NCBI RefSeq assembly: GCF_001642805.2
Contig: NZ_CP016948.1
Coordinates: 5,022,001-5,086,000 of the forward strand
Origin: Serratia surfactantfaciens
Lineage (GTDB): Bacteria; Pseudomonadota; Gammaproteobacteria; Enterobacterales; Enterobacteriaceae
Length of the DNA: 64,000 nt
Direction: 5' to 3'
Position 1 is the first letter of the stretch; the number at the start of each line of letters is the position of its first letter. A model generated the notes under the pieces. The model was not told the origin of the DNA. It searched no databases and saw nothing but the letters and a program-made list of their open reading frames with translations. Shown here piece after piece: positions 16,632 through 26,181 of this stretch. The position numbers and the translations under genes were made by a program.

Positions 16632-17438
16632 TTAACCTAACGCCCGCGCAATAAAGTCGCTTACCCGCTTGAGGATCTGATCCTTATTGGTTTCGTTAAA
16701 GCTCTCGTGCCGCCCGCCCGCATTGATCATCCGTTCGAAATCGTCGCCCCGCAGGCGATCGAGCGCGGTTTGCGTTTCGCTCATCAGCACCAGCCGATCG
16801 TCGTCGCCGTGGATCCACAGCGTAGGCAGCGCGCCGAACCCCGGCCCGGCGTTGATGGCGGCGAGGATCCGTTGCATGGCGCGCAGGGTGGGGCGTTTGA
16901 ACGGCCCGTGCCACACCAGCGGATCTTCCTGATACGCCGCGCCAACCGCCGGATCGCGTGCCAGGGTGGCGGTATCCAGCGGCGCGTCGGGGATCGTCGG
17001 CAACTCTGCCAGATCGGAGATCGCCGTTCTGTCGCCGAGCAGCGGGCCGGACAGCACCAGCGCGCTCACCTCCTCGGCGTGGCGCTGCGCGTAGCGGGTG
17101 GCGATCATGCCGCCCATCGAGTGGCCGATCACCACCAACGGCAGCGTCGGATACTGTTGGCGAAGATGCTCGACCACGCGCTGAACGTCGTCGACGACGG
17201 CGTCATAATCCTCGATCAGCACGCGCTCGCCCTGTGACAGGCCGTGGCCCAGATGATCGGGGCCGAATACCCGCGCCCCCTGCGCCTGCAGCGTGCGCGC
17301 CACGTATTGATAGCGGCCGAGATGTTCGCCGTAGCCGTGCACCAGCAGCGCCAGATAGCGCGGCTTGTCGTTTCCCCAGTCATGCAAGGCGATGTCGCCG
17401 TGGCGGCCTTTGATAAAGCTGACGGTTTGTTCGGGCAT
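16632..17438 (-). CDS. Alpha/beta hydrolase, monoacylglycerol-lipase-like
   Basis: A 268-residue serine hydrolase of the Hydrolase_4 (monoglyceride lipase) type. LLVHGYGEHLGRYQYVA near residue 32 gives the oxyanion hole, the nucleophile elbow GHSMGG lies at about 104-109, and the late Asp (WIHGDDDRLV) and His (GGRHESFNE) complete the triad. Probable esterase or lysophospholipase-type activity in the cytoplasm; substrate unknown. It lies 94 nt downstream of the deacetylase gene on the same strand, so it may be the third gene of that unit or independent. Confidence 0.8.
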   Translation of the reverse strand: MPEQTVSFIKGRHGDIALHDWGNDKPRYLALLVHGYGEHLGRYQYVARTLQAQGARVFGPDHLGHGLSQGERVLIEDYDAVVDDVQRVVEHLRQQYPTLPLVVIGHSMGGMIATRYAQRHAEEVSALVLSGPLLGDRTAISDLAELPTIPDAPLDTATLARDPAVGAAYQEDPLVWHGPFKRPTLRAMQRILAAINAGPGFGALPTLWIHGDDDRLVLMSETQTALDRLRGDDFERMINAGGRHESFNETNKDQILKRVSDFIARALG

Positions 17439-17532
17439 GTTATTGTTCTCATAGTGGTAGGGTTGCCCTTCAGCGTAGCGGTTGGCGGCGAGGTTGTCAG
17501 GGGCGCCGGATGCGGCGCCCGCAGAGAGGACA

Positions 17533-18645
17533 TTACAGACCGAACTGGCGCGCCAGTTCGTCGAGCGCTTCGCGCTGGAAGCGATTGAAGGCGTCGCGCG
17601 GCTGCTGTTGCTGGATGAACGCCAACAGCGGATCCTGCACTTCAGTGCGCACGCCGCTCAGCTGCTCCATCACCGCCAGCCCGCAGAACGGCACGTAGGA
17701 TTCGGCGTAGCCGCCTTCATGCACCATCACCAGTTTGCCGCCGCACAGCCGGTCGGCGGCGTCTTGCACCAGCGCGGTCATGGCGCGGAAGCTGTCGCTG
17801 TGCAGCTGCATGCGCGCCAGCGGATCGAGCGCGTTGGCGTCGTAGCCGCAGGCGACGATGATCAGCTCCGGCTCGAATTTTTCCAGCGCCGGGATGACGA
17901 TGCGCCGCATGGCGTGCAGGTAGCCGTCGTCGCCGGCGCCGGCCAGCATCGGCACGTTGACGTTGCAGCCCGCCCCGGCGCCTTCACCGCGATCCCGTTC
18001 GCCGGAATAGCCCGCCGGGAAGCAGCCGTCCTGATGCAGCGACAGCGTCAGCACGTCGCCGCGCTGCCAATAGATGTGCTGGGTGCCGTTGCCGTGGTGC
18101 ACGTCCCAGTCGAGCACCGCCACCTTGCCGAGGCCGTAGCGGGCCTTGGCGCGCTCGATGGCGATGGGAATATTGGCCAGGAAGCAGAAGCCCATCGATT
18201 GATCCGGCAGGCAGTGGTGGCCCGGCGGGCGCGACAGCGCATAGGCGTTATCCAGCTCGCCCTGCAGCACCGCTTCCACCGCCGCGCAGGCCAGCCCGGC
18301 GGAGAGTTTGGCGATTTCATAGCTGCCCGGCCCCAGCGGCGCCTCTTCCCCCAGCAGGCCGCCGCCGCTGTCGCTCACCTGTTTGAAGCGCTGCAGATAG
18401 TGGGCGGGGTGGATGCGCAGCAGGTCTTCTTCCGTCGCCGGTTCGGCGCTCAGCAGGGTGAGCTGGCGCGACAGGCCGGACACGTCCATCAGGTTCTTCA
18501 TGCGCCGTTTGGTTTCCGGCGATTCGGCGTGGCCGGCGCCCGAAGGCGGTTGCACCCAGCCGCCGACCGGCAGGGTGGTGGCGTGCAGGCCGGTGCTGTG
18601 CCAGAAACAGCGTTCATCAAACAAGAAACCGGTTGTTCTTTTCAC
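17533..18645 (-). CDS. Class II histone-deacetylase-family amidohydrolase (acetylpolyamine amidohydrolase-like)
   Basis: A 370-residue zinc hydrolase of the HDAC/acetylpolyamine amidohydrolase superfamily. Active-site features are seen: RPPGHHCLPDQSMGFCFLAN (tandem catalytic His), VLDWDVHHGNGTQ (Zn ligands Asp and His), ACGYDANALDPLA (Zn Asp), and the C-terminal EGGYAESY. Bacterial members remove acetyl groups from acetylpolyamines or other N-acetyl amines. Its ATG overlaps the stop of the MFS gene upstream (ATGA), so a transporter and an intracellular deacetylase are translationally coupled. That pairing suggests uptake and deacetylation of an N-acylated amine; the exact substrate is unproven. 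Confidence 0.85.
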   Translation of the reverse strand: MKRTTGFLFDERCFWHSTGLHATTLPVGGWVQPPSGAGHAESPETKRRMKNLMDVSGLSRQLTLLSAEPATEEDLLRIHPAHYLQRFKQVSDSGGGLLGEEAPLGPGSYEIAKLSAGLACAAVEAVLQGELDNAYALSRPPGHHCLPDQSMGFCFLANIPIAIERAKARYGLGKVAVLDWDVHHGNGTQHIYWQRGDVLTLSLHQDGCFPAGYSGERDRGEGAGAGCNVNVPMLAGAGDDGYLHAMRRIVIPALEKFEPELIIVACGYDANALDPLARMQLHSDSFRAMTALVQDAADRLCGGKLVMVHEGGYAESYVPFCGLAVMEQLSGVRTEVQDPLLAFIQQQQPRDAFNRFQREALDELARQFGL

Positions 18646-19829
18646 CTTTCTCCTCCTGTTATACGGCGCGGTGTGCGCGGTGAAGCCAGCGAAATCAACA
18701 GTAGCGACAGCAGCGCGCAGCCCAGCGCGCCGAACAGCAAGGCGTTGAAACCGCCGGAAGATTCGATCAGATAGCCGGCCAGCGTCGGGCCGATGGCCAT
18801 GCCACCGCCGATCACCAGGTTGATGCCGTTCATCAGCTTGCCGTCGTTATCCAACCCGGCGACCCGCGCGAGAATGAATGGCAGCACGAAGGTCCAGGTG
18901 AATTTGAACAGCAGGGCCGCCAGGGCGAAGCGCAACAGCAGGGGCTGGCCTGTCAGCAGCGCCACGCTGGCCAGTAGCAGGGCGTAACCGAGCACGATCA
19001 GGCGTCCGCCGCCGAAGCGCGCGCCGATCATCGCCGCGGCCCCCGCGCCGACGATGCCGAGCAAGGTGGCGACGGCCAGCACCTGGCCGCTGTGGGCCGG
19101 CGACAGCCCGGCGCCGGCGGCGATGCCGCCGATGAAGGTCCAGACCGCGCTCAGGCTGATGTAAAAGGTCAGCACCGCCAGCACGGCGCACAGCTTGCGC
19201 GACAGCGAAGCAGCGGGGCCGCTGCGGGCGGCGCGGGCGGCGGTGAAGCCGCTGGGAAACGCCGGGATGAGCGGCAGGCAGCACAGCATGATGGCCGCCA
19301 AAATCAGGTAGACCGCCATCAGGCCGAAGTGCGCGAACAGCGGCGGCAGCACCAGCAGCCCGACCGCGCCCAGCACCAGCTGGCCGAGCACCCAGAAGGC
19401 ATACACCCGGCTGGGATTGGCGGTGCCGGCGGCGCAGGTGATGCACAGGATCATCAGGGTGCCGCCCGCCAGCGAGGCGATAAAGCGCAGTGGCAGCAGC
19501 AGGGTGAAGTCCTGCACCAGCGCCGAAGCCAGGTTGCCGGCGATAAACACCAGCGCCGACAGCGTAGCGACCCGTCGCCAGTTGATGCGCCCGATCCACC
19601 ACCACGCCGGCAGCGTGGCCAGGCTCATGGCGCCGAGTTCGGTGGAAAACAGGTGGCCAATCTGCGCCGGGCCGAGCTGCCACTGTGCGGCGAGCTGGGC
19701 GGCCACGGCGGGGGCGGTCATCAGAATGCCCGGCGCGATGGCGGCGAAGACGATAATGGCGGTCAACAGCCGCGGCGGGCAGGGGAGCGCCGCGCCGACG
19801 GCGGGCGCGGAAACCGAATCACTGGACAT
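18642..19829 (-). CDS. MFS transporter coupled to deacetylase
   Basis: A 395-residue major-facilitator protein with about 12 hydrophobic helices and a WWWIGRINWRRVATLSAL loop between helices 2 and 3 in the position of the MFS signature. The start at 19829 is preferred because GGGGAA lies about 8 nt upstream on the coding strand; a longer frame upstream has no such site. It is the first gene of the operon with the acetylpolyamine-type deacetylase and is divergent in position from nothing (the LuxR gene upstream is on the same strand, 140 bp away). Direction of transport and substrate are unknown. Confidence 0.75.
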   Translation of the reverse strand: MSSDSVSAPAVGAALPCPPRLLTAIIVFAAIAPGILMTAPAVAAQLAAQWQLGPAQIGHLFSTELGAMSLATLPAWWWIGRINWRRVATLSALVFIAGNLASALVQDFTLLLPLRFIASLAGGTLMILCITCAAGTANPSRVYAFWVLGQLVLGAVGLLVLPPLFAHFGLMAVYLILAAIMLCCLPLIPAFPSGFTAARAARSGPAASLSRKLCAVLAVLTFYISLSAVWTFIGGIAAGAGLSPAHSGQVLAVATLLGIVGAGAAAMIGARFGGGRLIVLGYALLLASVALLTGQPLLLRFALAALLFKFTWTFVLPFILARVAGLDNDGKLMNGINLVIGGGMAIGPTLAGYLIESSGGFNALLFGALGCALLSLLLISLASPRTPRRITGGER

Positions 19830-19969
19830 AAAGCTTATTCCCCAAGCGTTGAGTGACGATGAAATATCCCGCCAGGCCCGATTGCGGGCAGGGGGAGGCC
19901 GCGCCATAGATGGCGAATACGTTCTGACGTTATTTTCCGGACGCCGGCGACGGCGGCCGTTATCGGGCG

Positions 19970-20617
19970 TTAACCGTGGGCGAGAAAGCCGCTGGCGACC
20001 AGTTCGGTGCGATTCACCACGTCGGTTTTGGCGAAAATATTGCGCATATGGGTTTTCACCGTAGACAGCGAAATGCCCAGTTTCAGGGCGATGCGCTTAT
20101 TGCTGGCGCCTTCGCGCACCATATTGACGATCTCTTGCTCTTTGGCGGTCAGCATCTGCGCCTCGCTGTCGGGCAGCAGATCGCGCGTCGCCAGCTCGAT
20201 CAGCGGCAGCACCGCGCGCAGGCGGCCGCGCTCCACTTCGGTGAACGGCGTATCGCGGATCAACGACACCCCGGCGACGATGCGCTTACGCTGGCGGATG
20301 AAAATCTCCGTCATGTCGCGCATGTCGTTCGGCAGCATAAAGTCGTGGTAATAGCGGCGGTTGCCGGCGATCGCCGCCGGGCTCATGCCGACCATGGTGA
20401 TGTCCTGGCGATGGAAATTGGCCGGCTGCAGCGGGTCTATCTGTTGGAAGTGGTTCAGGTACTGCTGATGCGTTTTATCGGGCATGCCGTGCAGGATGTA
20501 GTGATCCGGCCGCAGGTTGCGATCGACCAGATAAAACACCCCGGCGGAGACCGGGATCAGGTGCGTAATGGTCGCCAAACAGCTGTTGATAAAGGCATCG
20601 GATGCGGTGCTGTGCAT
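19970..20617 (-). CDS. LuxR-family regulator, MoaR-like candidate activator of the ats/moa operons
   Basis: A 215-residue protein with a C-terminal LuxR HTH (about 148-205; MLTAKEQEIVNMVREGASNK followed by STVKTHMRNIFAKTDV). The N-terminal part has no phospho-receiver motifs. It is divergent from the arylsulfatase operon across a 482-bp gap. In Klebsiella the monoamine regulon (arylsulfatase and moa genes) is activated by the MoaR regulator; position and size make this the obvious counterpart, but identity cannot be proven here. The shared palindromes at 20940 and 24001 are the likely targets. NarL/LuxR HTH proteins bind such inverted repeats as dimers. Confidence 0.75.
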   Translation of the reverse strand: MHSTASDAFINSCLATITHLIPVSAGVFYLVDRNLRPDHYILHGMPDKTHQQYLNHFQQIDPLQPANFHRQDITMVGMSPAAIAGNRRYYHDFMLPNDMRDMTEIFIRQRKRIVAGVSLIRDTPFTEVERGRLRAVLPLIELATRDLLPDSEAQMLTAKEQEIVNMVREGASNKRIALKLGISLSTVKTHMRNIFAKTDVVNRTELVASGFLAHG

Positions 20618-20939
20618 GATTCGTGTTCCTCCCTTTATCGTTCAATCTGGAGAATGTTGGCGGTCAATATATGAACGATACAAGCATAGTTGTAGCAATT
20701 TAGCAACACAATAAAAACATATTAACAACGTGAGGCTGATTGCAATAAAACACATAAATAACAAGATGACACTGCGTTAATCAGGGCTTTTTCATTCGGA
20801 TTTATCGCGATTTTCATTAATAGGTTAATGAAATAGTTCACCGCTTTTCTCGCTGAATTTACAGCGCTTTTCAATGCCTGCCCGGGGGAAGCCCTCGCCG
20901 CCCTGCGCGTGCTACAGCCGCTGCTGTCGTCGCCGTCCC
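20618..20939. other. AT-rich intergenic region between LuxR-type gene and arylsulfatase operon
   Basis: The first part (about 20660-20870) is strongly AT-rich and presumably contains the regulator's own promoter; the section from about 20875 is GC-rich. No coding region with a ribosome site was found. Control elements of the ats operon follow at 20940. Confidence 0.4.
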
Positions 20940-20985
20940 TCGTTCTTAAGAACGATAGCCAGGCTTTTCCGCCGCTTTCTACACT
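20940..20985 (+). promoter_or_regulatory. 16-bp palindrome and activator-dependent promoter of the arylsulfatase operon
   Basis: TCGTTCTTAAGAACGA (20940-20955) is a perfect palindrome, followed by TAGCCAG, TTTTCC and a TACACT -10 hexamer at 20980-20985. The palindrome centre is about 44 bp before the inferred start, where a class II activator contacts RNA polymerase, and no -35 hexamer is present. The same arrangement recurs at 24001-24046. Confidence 0.65.
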
Positions 20986-21099
20986 GCGAATTGAAGATAG
21001 CGCCAGGCGGCACCAAACGTATAAGACGAAAAAATGATGACCTTTCTCGGGCTGAGGCGTCGGGTTGTTCAGTCCGCATGACCATACAGGGGACGGACG

Positions 21100-22812
21100 A
21101 TGCAGAAAAAAACGTTGGCGGTGGCGTTGAGCGGCGCCTTATCGGGCCTGGCGCACGGGGCGGACGCCGATCGCCCCAATGTGCTGATCATTCTGGTGGA
21201 CGACATGGGCTACTCCGACATCAGCCCGTTCGGCGGCGAGATACCGACGCCCAACCTGCAGGCGCTGGCCGAACGGGGCGTGCGCATGAGCCAGTACTAC
21301 ACCTCGCCGATGTCGGCGCCGGCGCGTTCGATGTTGATGACCGGCAACACCAATCAGCAGGCCGGCATGGGCGGCATGTGGTGGTATGAAAGCACCGCCG
21401 CGCAGCCGGGGTATGAAATGCGCCTGACCGACCGCGTGACCACGCTGCCGGAGCGTTTTCGCGACGCGGGCTACGCCACCATGATGGCGGGCAAATGGCA
21501 TCTGGGCTATGTCGACGGCGCCAAACCAACCGATCGTGGCTTTGAGCGTGCCTTCGCCTTTATGGGCGGCGGCACCAGCCATTTCGACGACGCGAAACCG
21601 CTGGGCACCGTGGAGGCGTTCCATACCTTCTACACCCTGAATGGCAAGCGCGTGTCGCTGCCCAAAGATTTCTATTCCAGCAAGGCCTATGCCGACCAGC
21701 TGGAACGGTGGATCCGCGAGACACCGCAGAGCAAGCCGATCTTCGCCTATCTGGCCTTTACCGCGCCGCACGATCCGCTGCAGGCGCCGGATGACTGGAT
21801 CGCCAAATTTGACGGCAAATACGACGCCGGCTATCAGCTGGCCTATCAGCAGCGCATTCAGCGCCTGAAAGCGTTGGGATTGATTTCCGATCGCACGCCG
21901 ATGCCGACGCTGGCGCTGGATAAGGCCTGGAACGCGCTGACGCCGGAACAGCAAAGATATGAAGCCAAGACCATGCAGGTGTACGCGGCGATGATCGCTT
22001 ATATGGACGATCAGGTCGGCGCGGTGTTGAACACCCTGAAGCAGACCGGCCGCGACCAAAATACGGTGATCGTGTTCGCCACCGACAACGGCGCCAACCC
22101 CGCCAGCGGCTTTTACTACGGCTCGAAGCCGGAGTATTGGCGGCAGTTCGACAACAGCTACGCCAACCTCGGCCGCAAGGGATCGTTCATCTCTTACGGG
22201 CCGCACTGGGCCAACGTCAGCAATGCGCCGTACGCCAACTACCACAAGACCACCAGCGCGCAGGGCGGCATCAACACCGATTTCATCATTTCCGCGCCAG
22301 GGTTGAAGGGCCGCGGCGGTATCGATCGCACGCCGATGGCGGTGTATGACATCGCGCCGACGCTGTACGACTATGCCGGCATCGACGCCAATAAACCGCT
22401 GAAGGCCAAGCCGACGCTGCCGATGGTCGGCGTCAGCTTCAAACGCTATTTCAGCGGCGAGGCCGACGGCGTGCCGCGCGCGACCTACGGCGTGGAGCTG
22501 CATAACCAGGCCGCCTACGTGGATGGCGTCTGGAAGCTGCGGCGGTTGGTGAAGGCCGGGCCGACGGCGCAGATGGCGCCGTGGGGGCTGTTCAACCTGC
22601 ATGACGATCCGCTGGAGACGCGCGATCTGGCCGCCGCCGACCCGGAGCGGGTCAAACGGCTGAGCGAGGCGTATCGCCGCTTTGCGCAACAGAGCATGGT
22701 TATTGAAGCCAAAGGTGCAGCGATCGACTATCTCGGCGTCGACGCCAACACCGGCGACTACATCGGCCTGCATCCGCAGACCCACAAACCGTTGCCACAG
22801 GCGGCGCCATGA
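21100..22812 (+). CDS. atsA: Arylsulfatase, serine-type
   Basis: A 570-residue sulfatase with a Sec-type leader (about residues 1-20), the N-terminal metal-site motif [14 protein letters not shown] and the sulfatase signature SAPAR (72-76). The modified residue is Ser72, not Cys, so formylglycine must be made by an anaerobic-type radical-SAM maturase; such an enzyme is encoded next door. Further catalytic motifs GKWHLGY (about 131) and FATDNGA are present. It hydrolyses aryl sulfate esters in the periplasm to release sulfate and a phenol. The [10 protein letters not shown] context and residue number match the Klebsiella enzyme as I know it. GGGGA lies 6 nt before the ATG. The operon sits behind the palindromic promoter at 20940. 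Confidence 0.92.
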   Translation: MQKKTLAVALSGALSGLAHGADADRPNVLIILVDDMGYSDISPFGGEIPTPNLQALAERGVRMSQYYTSPMSAPARSMLMTGNTNQQAGMGGMWWYESTAAQPGYEMRLTDRVTTLPERFRDAGYATMMAGKWHLGYVDGAKPTDRGFERAFAFMGGGTSHFDDAKPLGTVEAFHTFYTLNGKRVSLPKDFYSSKAYADQLERWIRETPQSKPIFAYLAFTAPHDPLQAPDDWIAKFDGKYDAGYQLAYQQRIQRLKALGLISDRTPMPTLALDKAWNALTPEQQRYEAKTMQVYAAMIAYMDDQVGAVLNTLKQTGRDQNTVIVFATDNGANPASGFYYGSKPEYWRQFDNSYANLGRKGSFISYGPHWANVSNAPYANYHKTTSAQGGINTDFIISAPGLKGRGGIDRTPMAVYDIAPTLYDYAGIDANKPLKAKPTLPMVGVSFKRYFSGEADGVPRATYGVELHNQAAYVDGVWKLRRLVKAGPTAQMAPWGLFNLHDDPLETRDLAAADPERVKRLSEAYRRFAQQSMVIEAKGAAIDYLGVDANTGDYIGLHPQTHKPLPQAAP

Positions 22813-23993
22813 ACCTGGCCCAGCTGCGCGCGCAGCAGATCCCGGTAGAGAGCGAACCGCGCGCGGCGGCGCCTTTTCACCTGCTGGTGAAACCGATCGG
22901 TGCCGGCTGCAACCTGGGCTGCCGCTACTGCTACTACCCGCAGCGCCAGCAAGCGCGGACGCGCAAGATGGACGACGACTTGCTGGCGGAGTTTATCCGC
23001 GGCTACATTGCCGCCCAGCCGCGCCACAGCCGCGAGATCAACTTCGTCTGGCAGGGCGGAGAGCCGCTGTTGGCGGGGATCGGTTTTTACAAGCGGGCGC
23101 TGGCGTTGCAGCGCCGCTTTGCGCCGCCGGGTGTGCGGATCAGCAACAGCCTGCAGACCAATGGCACCCTGCTGAACGATGCCTGGTGCCGGCTGTTCCG
23201 GCAGCATCAATTCATCATCGGCGTCAGCCTGGACGGCGATCGCGAGGTGCAGGACGCCCATCGGCCGGACAAGCGCGGCGGCGCCAGCTATGACGCCGCG
23301 CTGCGCGGCATCGCGCTGCTGCAGCGCCATCAGATCGACTTCAACCTGCTGATGGTGGTGCACGACGGCGTCGCGGACCGCGCCGAGGCGATCTACGATC
23401 ATGCGGTGGCGATCGGCGCGCGCTATCTGCAGTTTCAGCCGCTGATGCTGGAAGGGGACGCGCCCGCCGCGGGTTACGGGCTGAGCGCCGCCAACTGGGG
23501 GCGTTTCATGCTGGCGGTGTATCGCCGCTGGCGCAGCCGCGGGCACGTCGGCCAGGTGTTTGTGATGAACATCGAACAGGTCTACGCGCAGTATTTCACT
23601 CACGTCAGCCCCAGCTGCGTGCACGCCGAACGCTGCGGCGGCAATCTGGTGATGGAGCCGGACGGTCGCCTCTACGCCTGCGATCACCTGATCAATGCGC
23701 AGCACCTGCTCGGCCATGCCGATCGGCAGACGCCGCTCGCCACCCTGGCGGCAAAGGCGGTGGAGATGCCGTTCGGCAAGAACAAAAGCCTGCGCCGCGA
23801 GTGCCAACGCTGCAGCGTGAAAAGCGTCTGCCAGGGCGGCTGCCCGGCGCATGTGGGCGAAGATCGCTACAACCGGTTGTGCGCCGGCTATTACGCCTTC
23901 TTTTCCGCGTTGCTGGCGCCGCTGCTCGCCTACCCGCGCAGCCCGCAGGGGGCGATGCAGTGGCGCGCCGCCGTGAGCGCGGCCGCAGGTTGA
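22809..23993 (+). CDS. atsB: Anaerobic sulfatase maturase (radical SAM/SPASM)
   Basis: A 394-residue radical-SAM enzyme that oxidises the active-site Ser of the sulfatase to formylglycine. The SAM cluster motif C34-x3-C38-x2-C41 is in [14 protein letters not shown]. The C-terminal SPASM cysteines occur in [31 protein letters not shown] and LCAGY. The ATG overlaps the atsA stop (ATGA), so the pair is translationally coupled. Length and motif layout are normal for the family. Confidence 0.92.
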   Translation: MNLAQLRAQQIPVESEPRAAAPFHLLVKPIGAGCNLGCRYCYYPQRQQARTRKMDDDLLAEFIRGYIAAQPRHSREINFVWQGGEPLLAGIGFYKRALALQRRFAPPGVRISNSLQTNGTLLNDAWCRLFRQHQFIIGVSLDGDREVQDAHRPDKRGGASYDAALRGIALLQRHQIDFNLLMVVHDGVADRAEAIYDHAVAIGARYLQFQPLMLEGDAPAAGYGLSAANWGRFMLAVYRRWRSRGHVGQVFVMNIEQVYAQYFTHVSPSCVHAERCGGNLVMEPDGRLYACDHLINAQHLLGHADRQTPLATLAAKAVEMPFGKNKSLRRECQRCSVKSVCQGGCPAHVGEDRYNRLCAGYYAFFSALLAPLLAYPRSPQGAMQWRAAVSAAAG

Positions 23994-24000
23994 AAGCGTC

Positions 24001-24046
24001 TCGTCCTTAAGGACGATAGTCAGCATTTTCCTTTCCTCTCTATAGT
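24001..24046 (+). promoter_or_regulatory. 16-bp palindrome and activator-dependent promoter of the moa-like operon
   Basis: TCGTCCTTAAGGACGA (24001-24016), a perfect palindrome, is followed by TAGTCAG, TTTTCC and a TATAGT -10 hexamer (24041-24046). Spacing from palindrome centre to -10 equals that at 20940 exactly, and the -35 position (AGTCAG) is again non-consensus. It starts 7 nt after the atsB stop and gives a leader of about 70 nt. Confidence 0.65.
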
Positions 24047-24122
24047 GAGATGACCGCCACTGGCGGTGAAAAACCTGCAAGCACCTGCATGCATCAGGCC
24101 AAAACTATAAGAGGAAATAACC

Positions 24123-25616
24123 ATGAACCTGTCGTCGCGGTTGCACGCCCACCTGGCTCGAGGCAAGGTCGGCTTTCCCACCACCCTGGCCAGTTCGGTC
24201 GGGGTGATCATGGCCAGCCCGGTGATCCTGACGGTCACCAGCGGCTTCGGCATCGGCGGCGACACCTTCGCGCTGGCGATGCTGATCGCCTTCATCATGA
24301 TGCAGGCGCAGCTCACCACCTTCTCCGAAGCGGCGGCGCTGCTGCCGACCTCCGGTTCGGTTTACGACTACATCTCCTGCGGCATGGGGCGCTTTTTCGC
24401 CATCACCGGCGCGCTGTCGGCCTACCTGATCGTGCATATCTTCGCCGGCACCGCCGAGACCATTCTCTCCGGCATCATGGCGCTGGTGAACTTCGAGCAC
24501 CTCAACACCCTGATGGAAAGCCACAACGCCTCCTGGATGGTCGGCGTCGGGTTGGTTGTGGTGTTCGGCCTGCTCAATGCGTTCGGCATCGAGGCCTTCG
24601 GCAAGGCGGAGATCGTGCTGACCTTCGCCATGTGGAGCACGCTGGTGATCTTCGGCATCGTCGGGCTGCTGTCGCCGCATGCGGTGCCGCTCGAGGGTTG
24701 GTTCGGCAGCACGCTGAGCCTGAACGATCCCTTCGCGGTATTCAGCCTGATCGGCATGGCGATGTTCATGTTCGTCGGCTGTGAGCTGGTGACGCCGATG
24801 GCGCCGGAGATCAAACGCTGCGATCGGGTGATCCCGCGCGCCATGGCGCTCGGGCTGTGCGGCGTGGCGGTGTGCATGGCGCTGTACGGCGCGGCGCTCA
24901 GCCACCAGGTGGAAAACGTGGTGGTCGACGCCGCCAGCGGCACGCGCCTGCTGGAAACGCCGATGGCCATCCCGGCCTTCGCCGGCCAGGTGATGGGCCA
25001 GTTCGGCAAATACTGGCTGGGCGTCGGCCTGCTGCTGGCGGGCGCGGCGACCATCAATACGCTGATGGCGGCGGTGCCGCGCATCCTTTACGGCATGGCG
25101 CTGGACGGCGCGTTGCCGCGCATGTTCGCTTATCTGCACCCGCGCTTTAAAACGCCGGTGGTCGGCATTCTGGTGGCGGTTCTGATCCCCTGCGTGCACG
25201 CCTTCGCCATTCAGGGCAACCTCGACAAGATCATTCCGTTGGTGCTGGCGGCGGTGTGCGCCTGGGGCGTGGCCTACCTGCTGGTGACCTGCTCGGTGGT
25301 CATCCTGCGCCTGCGTCGCCCCGATCTGCCGCGCGCTTATAAATCGCCGTGGTTCCCGCTGCCGCAAATCGTCTCCAGCGTCGGCATCGTGCTGGCCATC
25401 GTCTACATCACGCCGCCGGGGATGAACCCGAGCGACGTTTACATTCCCTTCGGCTGGATGATCGGCCTGACCGCCGCCTATGCGCTGTTCTGGACGCTGT
25501 GCGTGCAGAAAGTGAATCCATTCAAGCCGGTGCCGGTCGAGCAGGTGCTGGAAAATGCCTTCGCCAAGGGCGAAAACGAGGAGGCGCAGTTTGATCGGCT
25601 TACTTCCCTCACTTAA
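24123..25616 (+). CDS. APC-superfamily amine/amino-acid permease
   Basis: A 497-residue inner-membrane carrier of the APC superfamily with about 12 hydrophobic segments. Recognisable points are the helix-1 segment VGVIMASPVILTVTSGFGIGG, PTSGSVYDYISCGMG in the helix 2-3 region, and MAPEIKRCDRVIPRAM between later helices. First gene of the operon behind the 24001 promoter, with GAGGAAATAACC before the ATG. Association with arylsulfatase and moa genes suggests uptake of a monoamine or related compound; the family alone does not define the substrate. Confidence 0.85.
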   Translation: MNLSSRLHAHLARGKVGFPTTLASSVGVIMASPVILTVTSGFGIGGDTFALAMLIAFIMMQAQLTTFSEAAALLPTSGSVYDYISCGMGRFFAITGALSAYLIVHIFAGTAETILSGIMALVNFEHLNTLMESHNASWMVGVGLVVVFGLLNAFGIEAFGKAEIVLTFAMWSTLVIFGIVGLLSPHAVPLEGWFGSTLSLNDPFAVFSLIGMAMFMFVGCELVTPMAPEIKRCDRVIPRAMALGLCGVAVCMALYGAALSHQVENVVVDAASGTRLLETPMAIPAFAGQVMGQFGKYWLGVGLLLAGAATINTLMAAVPRILYGMALDGALPRMFAYLHPRFKTPVVGILVAVLIPCVHAFAIQGNLDKIIPLVLAAVCAWGVAYLLVTCSVVILRLRRPDLPRAYKSPWFPLPQIVSSVGIVLAIVYITPPGMNPSDVYIPFGWMIGLTAAYALFWTLCVQKVNPFKPVPVEQVLENAFAKGENEEAQFDRLTSLT

Positions 25617-26181
25617 TCGCGCCTGGCGGCGAGCGCCGTCGGGCTATCGTCCGGGCGCCGCGCTGGATCGTCTGGCCCGCAACCTGGAACCCTACGCGTG
25701 CGAACGTCTGGCGCCGGGCCTGCTGCGGCTGACGCTGCCGCAGGGGCCGCAGATCGAGGTCAGCGAACAGGTGCAGGGGCTGTTTATGGCGCATATCGTC
25801 AGCCATCGTTTTCGGTTGCAGGGCGCGTGCGCGGCGCAGCCCCCGCTGACGCTGGACGTGGTGACCGGCGGTTGGCTGCGGCGGCGCGGCGTGCGCTATC
25901 TGCTGCGCCAGCGCCATGCGGCCGCGCAGCGGGTGCTGGATGGCCTGCTGCGCTACCCGCAGATCGGCGAGACGCTGGCGCAGCTGGATTTTCGCCGCGT
26001 GCGGCTGACGGTCAAAGACGGGCGCTGGCAGGTGGATATCGAGCATTTCGCCGCATCGGAGGTGGTCAGCCGTTTGCCGGCCGGCCGCCGCTATCTGCGG
26101 CTGGACGCCGAACAGCGGCGGCTGCTGTTGAGCAGCCTGCTGATGATCGGCCAACTGATGGAGAAGCTGAATCATGAATAG
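25591..26181 (+). CDS. Uncharacterised protein (DUF3156-like), TTG start
   Basis: A 196-residue basic protein with no recognisable catalytic motif or membrane segment; from memory it resembles the small gammaproteobacterial family DUF3156, which I cannot confirm. The best start is TTG at 25591: GAGGAGG (25578-25584) lies 6 nt before it, while the upstream ATG at 25555 has no ribosome site. It overlaps the permease gene by 26 nt and the following dehydrogenase gene by 8 nt, so it is translated as part of the operon and probably has a partner role in the same pathway. Confidence 0.6.
   Translation: MIGLLPSLNRAWRRAPSGYRPGAALDRLARNLEPYACERLAPGLLRLTLPQGPQIEVSEQVQGLFMAHIVSHRFRLQGACAAQPPLTLDVVTGGWLRRRGVRYLLRQRHAAAQRVLDGLLRYPQIGETLAQLDFRRVRLTVKDGRWQVDIEHFAASEVVSRLPAGRRYLRLDAEQRRLLLSSLLMIGQLMEKLNHE

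Noticed and set aside
19902..19915. CGCCAT-AG-ATGGCG palindrome upstream of the MFS-deacetylase operon as a further amine-regulon site
   Set aside because: Half-sites differ and the distance to a possible -10 (about 40 bp) does not match the 32-33 bp of the other sites.
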